Source: Acetobacteraceae bacterium (lineage in GTDB: Bacteria > Pseudomonadota > Alphaproteobacteria > Acetobacterales > Acetobacteraceae). From it: DNA of 37,732 nt. The translations under genes were made by a program, and so were the position numbers. Below, one piece after another: positions 11,381 to 18,459 of this stretch (the stretch's first letter is position 1; the number at the start of each line of letters is the position of its first letter). A model generated the notes under the pieces. That model was not told the origin of the DNA. It made no database searches and was given only the letters and a program-made list of their open reading frames with translations. The DNA lies in contig JALHQB010000050.1 of assembly GCA_022842185.1 (NCBI GenBank), positions 1 to 37,732 of the forward strand, in the 5' to 3' direction.

Positions 11381-11443
11381 AGGTTTCCAAAGGCCTTAAG
11401 CCTTTGGTGGGGTGAGGTTTGGAGAGGGGCGACGCCCCTCTCC
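11381..11443 (-). repeat. two-hairpin dispersed repeat, inverted copy
   Basis: Read on the minus strand: hairpin A (GGAGAGGGGC-N3-GCCCCTCTCC, a perfect 10-base stem at 11421-11443), spacer AAACCTCACCCCA, hairpin B (CCAAAGGC-N5-GCCTTTGG at 11387-11407), then AAACC. It faces the copy at 11222-11273. Confidence 0.9.
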
Positions 11444-12032
11444 ATTGAGCATCATCGTCGCGCGCATGGGGCAGAGCCCCTCCCGGTCGCACCGGTCAGA
11501 ATTAGAGCCATAGAACGCGCACCCGCGCGCATTTGGCGCCCCGGGCCCATCCCAACGCACGGCCGACCGTACCAGCTTCGCCAGGGCCATCGATTGGCAC
11601 CTCGCCGCCGCCGCAGCGCGGATCGGCCGTCGGCAACCCGACACCATCAGCGCGGCAGGACTGCGCCCGCCCCCAGACCGGCATGCTTCCTGCGATTCGC
11701 CTTTGTTACGGCGCGAAACGCCCGAACCCGCCGCACTCCCCTGGCCCCTTTCCGGGCGTTCGGCCGTGTTTGAGAAAAAAATGCGGGGCTGGCCGATTTT
11801 TCACTTTTCGGCGGGTCCGGCCGGCCCTATACGCCGCCGCAGACGCAGTACGCACGTGCCTCTGGCCCCCGGCCGTCCCGGCCAAAGGGTTTACGCAACG
11901 ACGTCAAGCGTTCTGGCAACCCCGTTCGGCATCTGCCGGGCGGTCGTCTTGGTCGCTGGTTCGTTCGACCGTTTCGTCAACCTTGGGCCGTCGCCGTAAC
12001 AGGCGGTCCACCGGAGCCTGGAGTGTGCGGCG

Positions 12033-13163
12033 ATGACCCCAAAGATCGCTGAGTACCTGCGCGATTCCGCGCCTGCGACCCCGTGCCTCGTCGTGGATGT
12101 GGACCGCGTCGAGCAGAATTACCGCCGCCTGAAGGACGCGCTGCCGCTTGCGCGCGTGTACTACGCGGTCAAGGCCAATCCGGCGGCGCCGATCCTCGCC
12201 CGGCTCACCGGGCTCGGCTCGTCCTTCGATGCTGCCTCCTGGGAGGAGATCGAGGCTTGCCTGGCCGTCGGTGCGCAGCCCGACGCGATCTCCTATGGCA
12301 ACACCATCAAGAAGGTCTCGGCCATTCGCGCGGCGCATGAGGCGGGCGTGACCATGTTCGCCTTCGACAGTGAGGCCGAACTGCTGAAGATCGCCACGCA
12401 TGCGCCGGGCGCGCGCGTCTATTGCCGCATCCTGGTGAAGAACGAAGGCGCCGAATGGCCGCTGTCGCGCAAGTTCGGCTGCGAACTCGACATGGCGCGC
12501 GACCTGATGGTGCAGGCCCGCGACCTCGGCCTCGACCCCTACGGCATCTCCTTCCATGTCGGCAGCCAGCAGACCAGCACGGGCGCCTATGAAGGCGCGC
12601 TCGCCCGCGTGGCGATGCTGTTCACCGACCTCAAGGACGCCGGCGTGAAGCTGCGGATGGTCAATCTCGGCGGAGGCTATCCGGTGCGTTATCGCGCCGA
12701 GGTGCCGGGGATCGACGATTTCGGCATGGCCATCATGGGCGCGATGACCAAGCATTTCGGCAACGACCTGCCGGAGATGCTGGTCGAACCTGGTCGCTTC
12801 ATGGTGGGCGATGCTGGCGTTGTGTCGTCCGAAGTCGTGCTCGTCTCCCGCAAGGGCAAGGACGATCCGGTGCGTTGGGTCTATCTCGACATCGGCCGTT
12901 TCGGCGGCCTGGCGGAAACCGAGGGCGAGGCGATCAAATACGCCTTCCGCACCCCCCATGACGACGGCGCGGACGGCCCCGTGACGATCGCCGGCCCGAC
13001 CTGCGACAGCACCGACACGCTGTATGAAAAGTCGAACTATCGTCTGCCGCTGGCGCTCGACTGCGGGGACCGTGTGGAACTGCTCTCCACCGGCGCCTAT
13101 GTCACCAGCTACGCGTCGCAGAACTTCAACGGCTTCAGGCCGCTGGCCGAACACTACATCTGA
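12033..13163 (+). CDS. type III PLP-dependent ornithine (or lysine/ornithine) decarboxylase
   Basis: A 376-residue alanine-racemase-fold decarboxylase. K47 in YYAVKANP binds pyridoxal phosphate; FHVGSQ (174-179), GGGYP (213-217) and EPGR (252-255) bind the cofactor phosphate and face; C324 in GPTCDSTDTLYE is the active-site Cys contributed across the dimer. The protein is short like other bacterial biosynthetic ornithine decarboxylases of this fold and should make putrescine in the cytoplasm. Lysine may also be accepted, and sequence alone does not settle this. GGAG lies 9 bases before the ATG. A long leader of about 200 bases or more precedes it. Confidence 0.9.
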   Translation: MTPKIAEYLRDSAPATPCLVVDVDRVEQNYRRLKDALPLARVYYAVKANPAAPILARLTGLGSSFDAASWEEIEACLAVGAQPDAISYGNTIKKVSAIRAAHEAGVTMFAFDSEAELLKIATHAPGARVYCRILVKNEGAEWPLSRKFGCELDMARDLMVQARDLGLDPYGISFHVGSQQTSTGAYEGALARVAMLFTDLKDAGVKLRMVNLGGGYPVRYRAEVPGIDDFGMAIMGAMTKHFGNDLPEMLVEPGRFMVGDAGVVSSEVVLVSRKGKDDPVRWVYLDIGRFGGLAETEGEAIKYAFRTPHDDGADGPVTIAGPTCDSTDTLYEKSNYRLPLALDCGDRVELLSTGAYVTSYASQNFNGFRPLAEHYI

Positions 13164-13293
13164 TCCACCCGCCACGGCCGGCGGCCGGCTTCAGCCGTCC
13201 GCCGCCGCACCGTCCCCGCACAGTGCCCGGCGCATTCGCCGCCGCGCCCGATTATGCGTTTCAATCCCAGCCGCCGCCGGATAGGATGCGGCG

Positions 13294-13764
13294 ATGGACA
13301 GCATAGACCGGAACATCTTGGTCGCGCTGCAGCACGACGGTGCGGCAGGCTTGGCGGAACTTGCCAAGGTCGCGGGCCTGTCGGTCTCCGCCACCGCCGA
13401 ACGCGTCAAGCGGCTGGAGGAACGCGGCACGATTCGCGGCTGGCGTGCGGACCTCGACCCGGCCGCGGTGGGCTGTCCGCTGCTCGCCTGGGTCTTCGTC
13501 GCGCTGCGCGCCGGGGCGCCGGACCGGGCGTTCCGCGACTCGGTGTTGCCGCTGGAACAGGTCCTGGAATGCCATGCCACCAGCGGCCCGTGGTCCCACA
13601 TGCTGAAGCTGCGCGCCGCCGGCCTGCCTGAACTCGAAGCCTTCGTCACCGACTCGATCCGCGCCCAGCCCGGGGTGGATCGCACCGAAACCGTCATCGC
13701 CCTGCTGACCGCCAAGGAATCCGCGATCCTGCCGGTCGCGCCCCCTGACGACGACGAGGAGTGA
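13294..13764 (+). CDS. Lrp/AsnC family transcriptional regulator
   Basis: A 156-residue regulator with an N-terminal winged helix-turn-helix (DSIDRNILVALQHDGAAGLA to KRLEERGTIRGW, residues 2-50) and a C-terminal ligand-binding RAM-type domain. The HTH core reads LAELAKVAGLSVSATAERVKR without gaps. Members usually sense an amino acid and often regulate a neighbouring metabolic gene; the upstream ornithine decarboxylase, 130 bases away on the same strand, is a possible target (inference). The C-terminus is acidic (PPDDDEE). Its stop is followed 32 bases later by the likely aat start. Confidence 0.88.
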   Translation: MDSIDRNILVALQHDGAAGLAELAKVAGLSVSATAERVKRLEERGTIRGWRADLDPAAVGCPLLAWVFVALRAGAPDRAFRDSVLPLEQVLECHATSGPWSHMLKLRAAGLPELEAFVTDSIRAQPGVDRTETVIALLTAKESAILPVAPPDDDEE

Positions 13765-13796
13765 CGCATGCCGCGAGCCTGGTGCAGGCTGCGCGT

Positions 13797-14468
13797 ATGA
13801 GTCGACGCCAACTTGAGGTGACGCCCGATCTGGTGATCCGCGCCTATGCCGCGGGTGTCTTCCCGATGGCCGAAAGCCGCGGGTCGGATCGCATGTACTG
13901 GCTCGACCCCGCGATGCGCGGTGTGCTGCCGCTCGATGCCGGGTTCCACCTGCCGCGGCGGCTGCGGCGCACCGCCCTGTCGGACCGCTTCACCGTCACC
14001 GCCGATCGAGACTTCGCCGGCGCGATTCGCGGCTGCGCGGAACCGGCCCCGGGTCGGACCGACACCTGGATCAATGCCGAGATCGAGGCCCTGTTCCTCC
14101 AACTCCATCGCTTCGGCCACGCCCATTCGGTCGAGACCTGGTCCGACGGGCGCATGGTCGGCGGGCTGTATGGCGTCGCGTTGGGTGGGGCGTTCTTCGG
14201 GGAGAGCATGTTCTCCCGCGTCACGGACGCATCCAAGGTGGCGCTGGTGCATCTGGTCGCGCGGCTGCGCCTGGGCGGATATGTGCTGTGCGACACCCAG
14301 TTCCTCACCGCGCATCTGGCGCGCTTCGGCGCCGTCGAGATCCCGAAGCTGATCTACAAGGCGCGGCTGGCCCAGGCCTTGGAAGTGCCGGCGCGCTGGG
14401 ACGCGGAGCTGCCGGCCGACCGCGTCGCTGACGAAATCCGATCCCTGCGCGGTGCTGCCGAGGATTGA
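13797..14468 (+). CDS. aat: leucyl/phenylalanyl-tRNA--protein transferase
   Basis: The enzyme attaches Leu or Phe from tRNA to proteins that begin with Arg or Lys, which marks them for ClpS/ClpAP. The 223-residue protein shows the family blocks AYAAGVFPMAE, YWLDPAMRGVLPL, TWINAEIEALFLQLH, HSVETW, GGLYGVALGGAFFGESMFS and LCDTQFLTAHLARFGAVEI. I prefer the ATG giving MSRRQLEV because homologues begin near VTPDLV; an in-frame GTG at 13761 overlaps the Lrp stop and would add 12 residues. In many alphaproteobacteria aat lies next to accC; here it is about 4 kb upstream of accB-accC. Confidence 0.94.
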   Translation: MSRRQLEVTPDLVIRAYAAGVFPMAESRGSDRMYWLDPAMRGVLPLDAGFHLPRRLRRTALSDRFTVTADRDFAGAIRGCAEPAPGRTDTWINAEIEALFLQLHRFGHAHSVETWSDGRMVGGLYGVALGGAFFGESMFSRVTDASKVALVHLVARLRLGGYVLCDTQFLTAHLARFGAVEIPKLIYKARLAQALEVPARWDAELPADRVADEIRSLRGAAED

Positions 14469-14479
14469 TCGCCGCGCCA

Positions 14480-14506
14480 TGTCACAGGCGCCGATGCTGC
14501 GTCGTC
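14480..14506 (+). promoter_or_regulatory. ECF41-type sigma promoter
   Basis: TGTCACA, then exactly 16 bases, then CGTC. This equals the promoter described for ECF41 sigma factors. It lies 36 bases before the carboxymuconolactone decarboxylase start, whose next gene is an ECF41-type sigma factor, so the pair is probably autoregulated. Confidence 0.8.
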
Positions 14507-14541
14507 CTGCTCTCCGAAACCCGGATGCAGGAGAGCACCCC

Positions 14542-14991
14542 ATGACCACCCGACTGAACCACTGGAACGCCGCGCCCAAGGTGATGCAGGCCATGCTGGC
14601 GCTGGAGAAGGCGTCCCGCAGCCACGGCCTGGAGCCATCCCTGCTGGAATTGGTGAAGACCCGCGCCTCCCAGATCAACCGTTGCGCCTTCTGCCTGGAC
14701 ATGCACACCCGCGAAGCCCGCGCGGCGGGGGAGACGGAGGAACGGCTGTACATGCTCGCCGCCTGGGATGAAGCGACCTGCTACACCCCGCGTGAGCGCG
14801 CAGCCCTCGCCTGGACCGATGCCTTGACCCTGCTTTCGGCGACCGGCGCGCCCGATTCGGCCCATGACACCGTGGCGGCCGAATTCAGCCCGGAGGAACA
14901 GGTGGCACTGACCCTGGCGATCGTCACCATCAACGGCTGGAACCGCTTCGCGGTCGGCTTCCGCGCCGAACCGACGCGGGGCAATGGCTGA
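14542..14991 (+). CDS. carboxymuconolactone decarboxylase / AhpD-like protein (ECF41-linked)
   Basis: A 149-residue member of the CMD/AhpD family with the redox motif C48-AF-C51 followed by H55 (RCAFCLDMH), typical of alkylhydroperoxidase-like enzymes that reduce peroxides or handle lactones. In ECF41 systems the neighbour gene is a so-called COE protein (carboxymuconolactone decarboxylase, oxidoreductase or epimerase); this fits that role. AGGAG about 9 bases before the ATG settles the start. Its stop overlaps the sigma gene start (TGATG), so the two are translationally coupled. The true substrate is unknown. Confidence 0.9.
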   Translation: MTTRLNHWNAAPKVMQAMLALEKASRSHGLEPSLLELVKTRASQINRCAFCLDMHTREARAAGETEERLYMLAAWDEATCYTPRERAALAWTDALTLLSATGAPDSAHDTVAAEFSPEEQVALTLAIVTINGWNRFAVGFRAEPTRGNG

Positions 14992-15857
14992 TGTCCGGCG
15001 CCGCAGCGGGGGCGGAGGCCTTCATCGCCCTGCGCCCCCGGCTGCGGGCGCTGGCCTATCGCTTCCTCGGCTCGGTCTCCGATGCCGAGGATGTGGTCCA
15101 GGCCGCCTGGCTGCGCTGGGAAGGATCGGACCGCGGCACCGTCCAGGATGCCGAAGGCTACATGCTGCGGATCGTCGCGCGGCTCTGCCTCGATGAGCTG
15201 AAATCGGCCCGGCGCAAGCGCGAGACCTATATCGGCCCCTGGCTGCCCGATCCGGTTGTCGAGACCGACCCGCTCGCCGGGCGTGCGGCGGCCGAAGACG
15301 TTTCCGTCGCGCTGATGCTGGCCCTGGAACGGCTGTCGCCCTTGGAACGCGCCGCGTTCTTGCTGCACGACGTCTTCGGGGCGGGCTTCGAGGAGGTGGC
15401 GGCGACGCTCGGCCGGACCCCGGCCGCCGTGCGCCAACTGGCGTCCCGCGCGCGGGAGCATGTGCAGGACGCCCGGCCGCGCTTCCCCGTGTCGCCCGAG
15501 GAAGGGCAGCGCATCGCCGGCGCCTTCCGCGAGGCGGTGGCGAGCGGCGACGCGGCCGCGCTGGGCCGGTTGCTGGCCGAGGACGCCGTGCTGAAGGCCG
15601 ATGGCGGCGGCGCCGTGACGGCCGCGACGCAGCCGGTGATCGGGCGGGATCGCGTCGCACGGTTCTTCGCCGGGTTGGGGCGAAAGGCACGGGTCGGACA
15701 CGACCATCAGCCGGCCTGGATCAACGGGCTACCGGGCTACGTCACACGCTTCGAGGACGGGACGGTGCAGACCATGGCGCTGGAGATCGAGGCGGGGCTG
15801 ATCCGCGCGGTGTATGTGGTGCGCAACCCGGCGAAGCTGCGGGGGTTGATGGGGTAG
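14991..15857 (+). CDS. ECF41-type RNA polymerase sigma factor with fused C-terminal regulatory domain
   Basis: 288 residues. Sigma region 2 (YRFLGSVSDAEDVVQAAWLRW) and region 4 (LSPLERAAFLLHDVFGAGFEEV) are followed by a SnoaL-like C-terminal extension of about 120 residues. All three marks of the ECF41 group are present: WLPDP at 84-88 in the linker, DGGG at 204-207 and NPAKL at 279-283. In this group the extension replaces an anti-sigma factor and controls activity within one protein. It is coupled to the CMD-family gene and probably drives the promoter at 14480-14506. The inducing signal is unknown. Confidence 0.93.
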   Translation: MSGAAAGAEAFIALRPRLRALAYRFLGSVSDAEDVVQAAWLRWEGSDRGTVQDAEGYMLRIVARLCLDELKSARRKRETYIGPWLPDPVVETDPLAGRAAAEDVSVALMLALERLSPLERAAFLLHDVFGAGFEEVAATLGRTPAAVRQLASRAREHVQDARPRFPVSPEEGQRIAGAFREAVASGDAAALGRLLAEDAVLKADGGGAVTAATQPVIGRDRVARFFAGLGRKARVGHDHQPAWINGLPGYVTRFEDGTVQTMALEIEAGLIRAVYVVRNPAKLRGLMG

Positions 15858-15860
15858 ATT

Positions 15861-15920
15861 GGAGAGGGCTTTGCCCCCTCCCAAGCTTCCCCCACCAAAG
15901 GCCCGAGGCCTTTGGAAACC
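15861..15920 (+). repeat. two-hairpin dispersed repeat, copy after the sigma factor gene
   Basis: Hairpin A GGAGAGGGC-TTT-GCCCCCTCC (one A-C mismatch), a spacer rich in C, hairpin B CCAAAGGCC-CGA-GGCCTTTGG (15895-15915), then AAACC. It starts 3 bases past the sigma gene stop and may terminate transcripts from both sides, as the convergent antitoxin gene ends at 15932. Confidence 0.9.
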
Positions 15921-15931
15921 GTCACCGGGCG

Positions 15932-16123
15932 CTACGGACTGGGCGGGAGGCCGCGCGCCTCGCGCCGGACCTCGTCCTGCGCCCTGAGCGGCACCACCTG
16001 CGCCACAGCCTTGCCATGCGCGGTGACGAGGAAACTCCGTCCGTCCTCCCGCACTTCGCGCAGCAGCCGGGAGAAGGCGCGGTTGGCCTCGGCAGCGGTG
16101 ATCGCCTGGCTCATGATGTCCAT
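15932..16123 (-). CDS. Phd/YefM-type antitoxin, without a toxin partner
   Basis: About 63 residues from the ATG giving MDIMSQ (another ATG lies 9 bases inside, and an in-frame start at 16174 would add 17 residues). The core ITAAEANRAFSRLLREVREDGRSFLVTAHGKAVAQVVPL is a typical Phd/YefM N-terminal DNA-binding fold. Such proteins bind their own promoter and a RelE-, Doc- or VapC-type toxin through the C-terminal tail. The tail here is short, and there is no toxin gene on either side: thiG lies upstream, and a hairpin repeat begins 11 bases past the stop. It may be a relic or may act in trans. Confidence 0.75.
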   Translation of the reverse strand: MDIMSQAITAAEANRAFSRLLREVREDGRSFLVTAHGKAVAQVVPLRAQDEVRREARGLPPSP

Positions 16124-16216
16124 GATCTGGCGAAATTCACTACAGATCCAAGTGAATCCGATGAACCACGGCAATGCCGACTCTGCCCTTCGGGCGCAGC
16201 CCGCCGACCCTTTGAG

Positions 16217-16254
16217 CGAGCATCGTCACGCGCCTGACTGAGCCCAGTCGGGCG
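16217..16254 (+). repeat. short hairpin repeat, copy 1
   Basis: Its first 33 bases match 19861-19893 at 28 positions. The centre can fold: CGCC-T-GACT pairs with AGTC-G-GGCG around GAGCCC. It lies between thiG and the antitoxin gene. Confidence 0.55.
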
Positions 16255-16263
16255 CGATCTGCT

Positions 16264-17061
16264 CTACCGGATCAACCCCGTCATCGGGCTCGACGCATCC
16301 GCCTGATAATTCCACGGCATCCGCCCGGCGATAAAGGCATTCCGCCCGGCCTCCACCGCCGCCTTCATCGCCACCGCCATCCGCACCGGGTCCTTGGCAT
16401 GCGCGATGGCGGAATTCAGCAGCACCGCGTCACACCCCAGCTCCATCGCCTTGGCGGCATCCGATGCCGTCCCGATCCCGGCATCCACCAGCACCGGCAC
16501 CTTGGCGTTCTGCTTGATCGACCGGATCATGAACGGGTTGGCCAGCCCCAGCCCCGACCCGATCGGCGCGCCCAACGGCATGATCGCCACACAGCCGAGG
16601 TCCTCCAGCCGCTTCGCCGCGACCGGATCGTCGGCGCAATAGACCATGACTTCGAAGCCGTCCTTGATCAGCGCCTCGGCGGCTTCGAAGGTCCCGGCCA
16701 TGTCCGGGTACAGGTACGGCGGCGGCCCCAGCACTTCCAACTTCACCAGGTTCCACCCGCCTGCCTCGCGCGCCAGGCGCAGCGTCCGCACCGCGTCATT
16801 GGCCGTGTGGCAGCCGGCGGTATTCGGCAGATAGGTGTAGTCCTTGGGCGAGACGAAATCCTGCAGCATCGGCGCATTCGGGTCCGACAGGTTCACCCGC
16901 CGCACCGCGACCGTGACGATCTCCGCCCCGGATGCCGCGATCGCCGACGCGGTCTCCTCCAGCGACTTGTACCGACCTGTGCCGACGATCAGCCGCGACC
17001 GGAAGCGCCGCCCCGCGACCTCCCAGCTGTCCTCGCCCAATGTTGCGGGAGTTCCGTCCAT
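16264..17061 (-). CDS. thiG: thiazole synthase
   Basis: The enzyme builds the thiazole phosphate of thiamine from deoxyxylulose phosphate, dehydroglycine and ThiS-thiocarboxylate. The 265-residue TIM barrel has the Schiff-base lysine K107 in NLVKLEVLG, the phosphate-binding GSGLGLANP and [28 protein letters not shown], and the early block [10 protein letters not shown]. The ATG giving MDGTPATL is 4 bases past the thiS stop; longer in-frame versions extend into thiS. No thiO or thiE is visible nearby, so the rest of the pathway must be encoded elsewhere. Confidence 0.96.
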   Translation of the reverse strand: MDGTPATLGEDSWEVAGRRFRSRLIVGTGRYKSLEETASAIAASGAEIVTVAVRRVNLSDPNAPMLQDFVSPKDYTYLPNTAGCHTANDAVRTLRLAREAGGWNLVKLEVLGPPPYLYPDMAGTFEAAEALIKDGFEVMVYCADDPVAAKRLEDLGCVAIMPLGAPIGSGLGLANPFMIRSIKQNAKVPVLVDAGIGTASDAAKAMELGCDAVLLNSAIAHAKDPVRMAVAMKAAVEAGRNAFIAGRMPWNYQADASSPMTGLIR

Positions 17062-17065
17062 GGCT

Positions 17066-17278
17066 TCAGCCTCCGCCGATGAAATGTACGATTTCCAGCC
17101 GGTCGCCGGCCGCCAGCGCCAACTCGGCATAGGTCGAGCGCGGCACGATTTCCTCATTGCGCTCGACCGCGACCTTGCGCGTATCAAGCCCGATGGCGCG
17201 GAGCAGGGCGGCGAGGGTATCCCCGGCCGCGATCTCCCGCGCCTCTCCGTTCACGGTGATGGCGATCATCTTGGACAT
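17066..17278 (-). CDS. thiS: sulfur carrier protein ThiS
   Basis: A 70-residue ubiquitin-like sulfur carrier that delivers sulfur to ThiG as a C-terminal thiocarboxylate. It starts [12 protein letters not shown] (a second ATG three codons in is possible), has the [26 protein letters not shown] core, and ends in GGG, close to the Gly-Gly tail needed for activation by ThiF; the extra terminal Gly is slightly unusual. It is the first gene of the thiS-thiG pair. The upstream 130 bases show no TPP riboswitch core. Confidence 0.93.
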   Translation of the reverse strand: MSKMIAITVNGEAREIAAGDTLAALLRAIGLDTRKVAVERNEEIVPRSTYAELALAAGDRLEIVHFIGGG

Positions 17279-17408
17279 GCTGGGCGGAATGTGGCGAAGG
17301 GCGGTGCCGGGGGCAAGGCGGGCGCCTGCATGGCTGGGGTGCCGCGTGTCTTGCCCCCCGTAAACTCCCCGTGCTAGCCCCGTCCGCCCCTATTTGGCGG
17401 GAATCGTC

Positions 17409-17861
17409 GTGACACCCCCACTGATCGTCGTGCTGAACGGCCCGAACCTCAACATGCTCGGCGTGCGAGAGCCGGACAAATACGGCACCGCCACGCTCGA
17501 TGACGTGGAAGCGCTGTGCGCCGAGACGGCCGAGGAATTCGGCCTGGCGATCGATTTCCGCCAGACCAATTCCGAGGGCGAGCTGGTGACCTGGGTGCAG
17601 GAATGCCGCGGCCGCGCCGCGGGCATCATCATCAACCCCGCCGGCTACACCACCACTTCCATTGCCGTGATGGACGCGCTGCTCACCGTCGATGTTCCGG
17701 TGATCGAGGTCCACATCACGAACATTCACCGCCGGGAGGAATTCCGGCATCACAGCTACATCTCCAAGGCGGCGACCGGGGTGATCTGCGGGCTGGGCGT
17801 GACGGGCTATGCGCTCGCCATGCGCGCCATGGCCGACCTGGTCGAGCAGGACGAGGAATAA
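17409..17861 (+). CDS. aroQ: type II 3-dehydroquinate dehydratase
   Basis: Third step of the shikimate pathway: dehydration of 3-dehydroquinate. The 150-residue protein has the family start VVLNGPNLNMLGVREP, the loop FRQTNSEGELV, the block INPAGYTTTSIAVMDAL and the catalytic-histidine segment EVHITNIHRREEFRHHSY. The GTG at 17409 (MTPPLIVV) fits homologues and follows GGCGGGA by about 7 bases; a TTG 15 bases earlier is in frame. Its last base is the first base of accB (TAATG), so translation is coupled. Confidence 0.96.
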   Translation: MTPPLIVVLNGPNLNMLGVREPDKYGTATLDDVEALCAETAEEFGLAIDFRQTNSEGELVTWVQECRGRAAGIIINPAGYTTTSIAVMDALLTVDVPVIEVHITNIHRREEFRHHSYISKAATGVICGLGVTGYALAMRAMADLVEQDEE

Positions 17862-18316
17862 TGGGCAACTTCATTCAATTCGACGCCAACGCGATCCGCG
17901 AATTGGCGCAGATCCTGCGCGAGACGGACCTGACCGAGATCGAGCTGGTGGACGGCGAATCGCGCCTGCGGGTGGTCCGCCAGGGTGTGATGGCCGCACC
18001 GGTTCTGACCCAGGTGGCGGCAGCCGCGCCGGCACCCGTGGCAACCGCCGTCCCGGTCGTGGCGATGCTGGATGCCGACCATCCGGGCGCGGTGGTCAGC
18101 CCGATGGTGGGCGTGGCGTATCTGGCGCCGGAACCCGGTGCGGCGCAGTTCATCACCGTCGGCGCGAAGGTCACCCAGGGCCAGACCGTCCTGCTGATCG
18201 AGGCGATGAAGACCTTCAACCAGATCAAGGCCCCGCGCGCCGGCACCGTGACGCGCATCCTGGTCGAAAGCGGCATGCCGGTCGAATACGGCGAACCGCT
18301 CCTCATCATCGAATGA
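17861..18316 (+). CDS. accB: acetyl-CoA carboxylase biotin carboxyl carrier protein
   Basis: The 151-residue carrier subunit of acetyl-CoA carboxylase, first step of fatty acid synthesis. The N-terminal part (IRELAQILRETDLTEIELVDG) is followed by an Ala/Pro/Val-rich linker and the biotinyl domain with biotin-accepting K117 in EAMKT. The start overlaps the aroQ stop. Instead of being followed directly by accC, its stop is followed by a 60-base tandem duplication. Confidence 0.96.
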   Translation: MGNFIQFDANAIRELAQILRETDLTEIELVDGESRLRVVRQGVMAAPVLTQVAAAAPAPVATAVPVVAMLDADHPGAVVSPMVGVAYLAPEPGAAQFITVGAKVTQGQTVLLIEAMKTFNQIKAPRAGTVTRILVESGMPVEYGEPLLIIE

Positions 18317-18427
18317 GCCGCCCGATGATCGGAAGGCCGCAGGCCTGGAGGTCTGAATCGGCCGGCCAACACATGAGCCGCCCGATGATCGGAAGGCCGC
18401 AGGCCTGGAGGTCTGAATCGGCCGGCC
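18313..18427 (+). repeat. 60-base tandem duplication between accB and accC
   Basis: Bases 18313-18367 recur without a mismatch at 18373-18427; the period is exactly 60. Each unit holds the perfect palindrome CCGAT-G-ATCGG and the hairpin AGGCC-GCA-GGCCT. The first unit begins on the last base of the codon before the accB stop. Perfect identity suggests a recent or maintained duplication. Confidence 0.97.
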
Positions 18428-18459
18428 CAAGCGTCACCACCGCGGCGGGGCACGCCTGA
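18313..18459 (+). CDS. possible small coupling ORF made of a 20-residue tandem repeat
   Basis: A 48-codon frame fills the accB-accC gap. Its ATG overlaps the accB stop (ATGA) and its TGA overlaps the accC ATG (TGATG). Because the repeat period is 60, both units stay in frame and encode MSRPMIGRPQAWRSESAGQH, then the same 18 residues again, then a short tail PSVTTAAGHA. The product would be basic. It may never matter as a protein: translating through it could keep ribosomes coupled from accB to accC. A chance frame over non-coding repeats is the main alternative. No ribosome profiling evidence is available here. Confidence 0.4.
   Translation: MSRPMIGRPQAWRSESAGQHMSRPMIGRPQAWRSESAGPSVTTAAGHA

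Larger units (their letters stand above)
11113..12032. other. 920-base gene-free stretch with repeats and the decarboxylase leader
   Basis: No credible gene on either strand; the short frames present run through hairpin repeats. It holds two copies of the two-hairpin repeat in opposite directions (11222-11273 and 11381-11443), and a third small hairpin GGGGC-AGA-GCCCC near 11470. The last ~200 bases are the leader of the ornithine decarboxylase gene and contain several G+C palindromes (for example GGCC pairs near 11865-11885 and a CGGCATCTGCCG arm near 11929). A CTATAC near 11826 could be a -10 element. A frame near 11502-11684 on the minus strand has no recognisable product. Confidence 0.5.

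Noticed and set aside
11198..11773. 191-codon plus-strand frame in the gene-free stretch
   Set aside because: It reads through both hairpin repeats and has no recognisable domain or ribosome site.
17279..17408. TPP riboswitch before thiS-thiG
   Set aside because: Neither a CTGAGA nor an ACCTGA core element is present in the 130 bases upstream of thiS on the minus strand.
18313..18427. Two perfect repeats as a minimal CRISPR array
   Set aside because: The repeat is 55 bases with only 5 between copies, there are just two units, and no cas gene is near. It is a tandem duplication.
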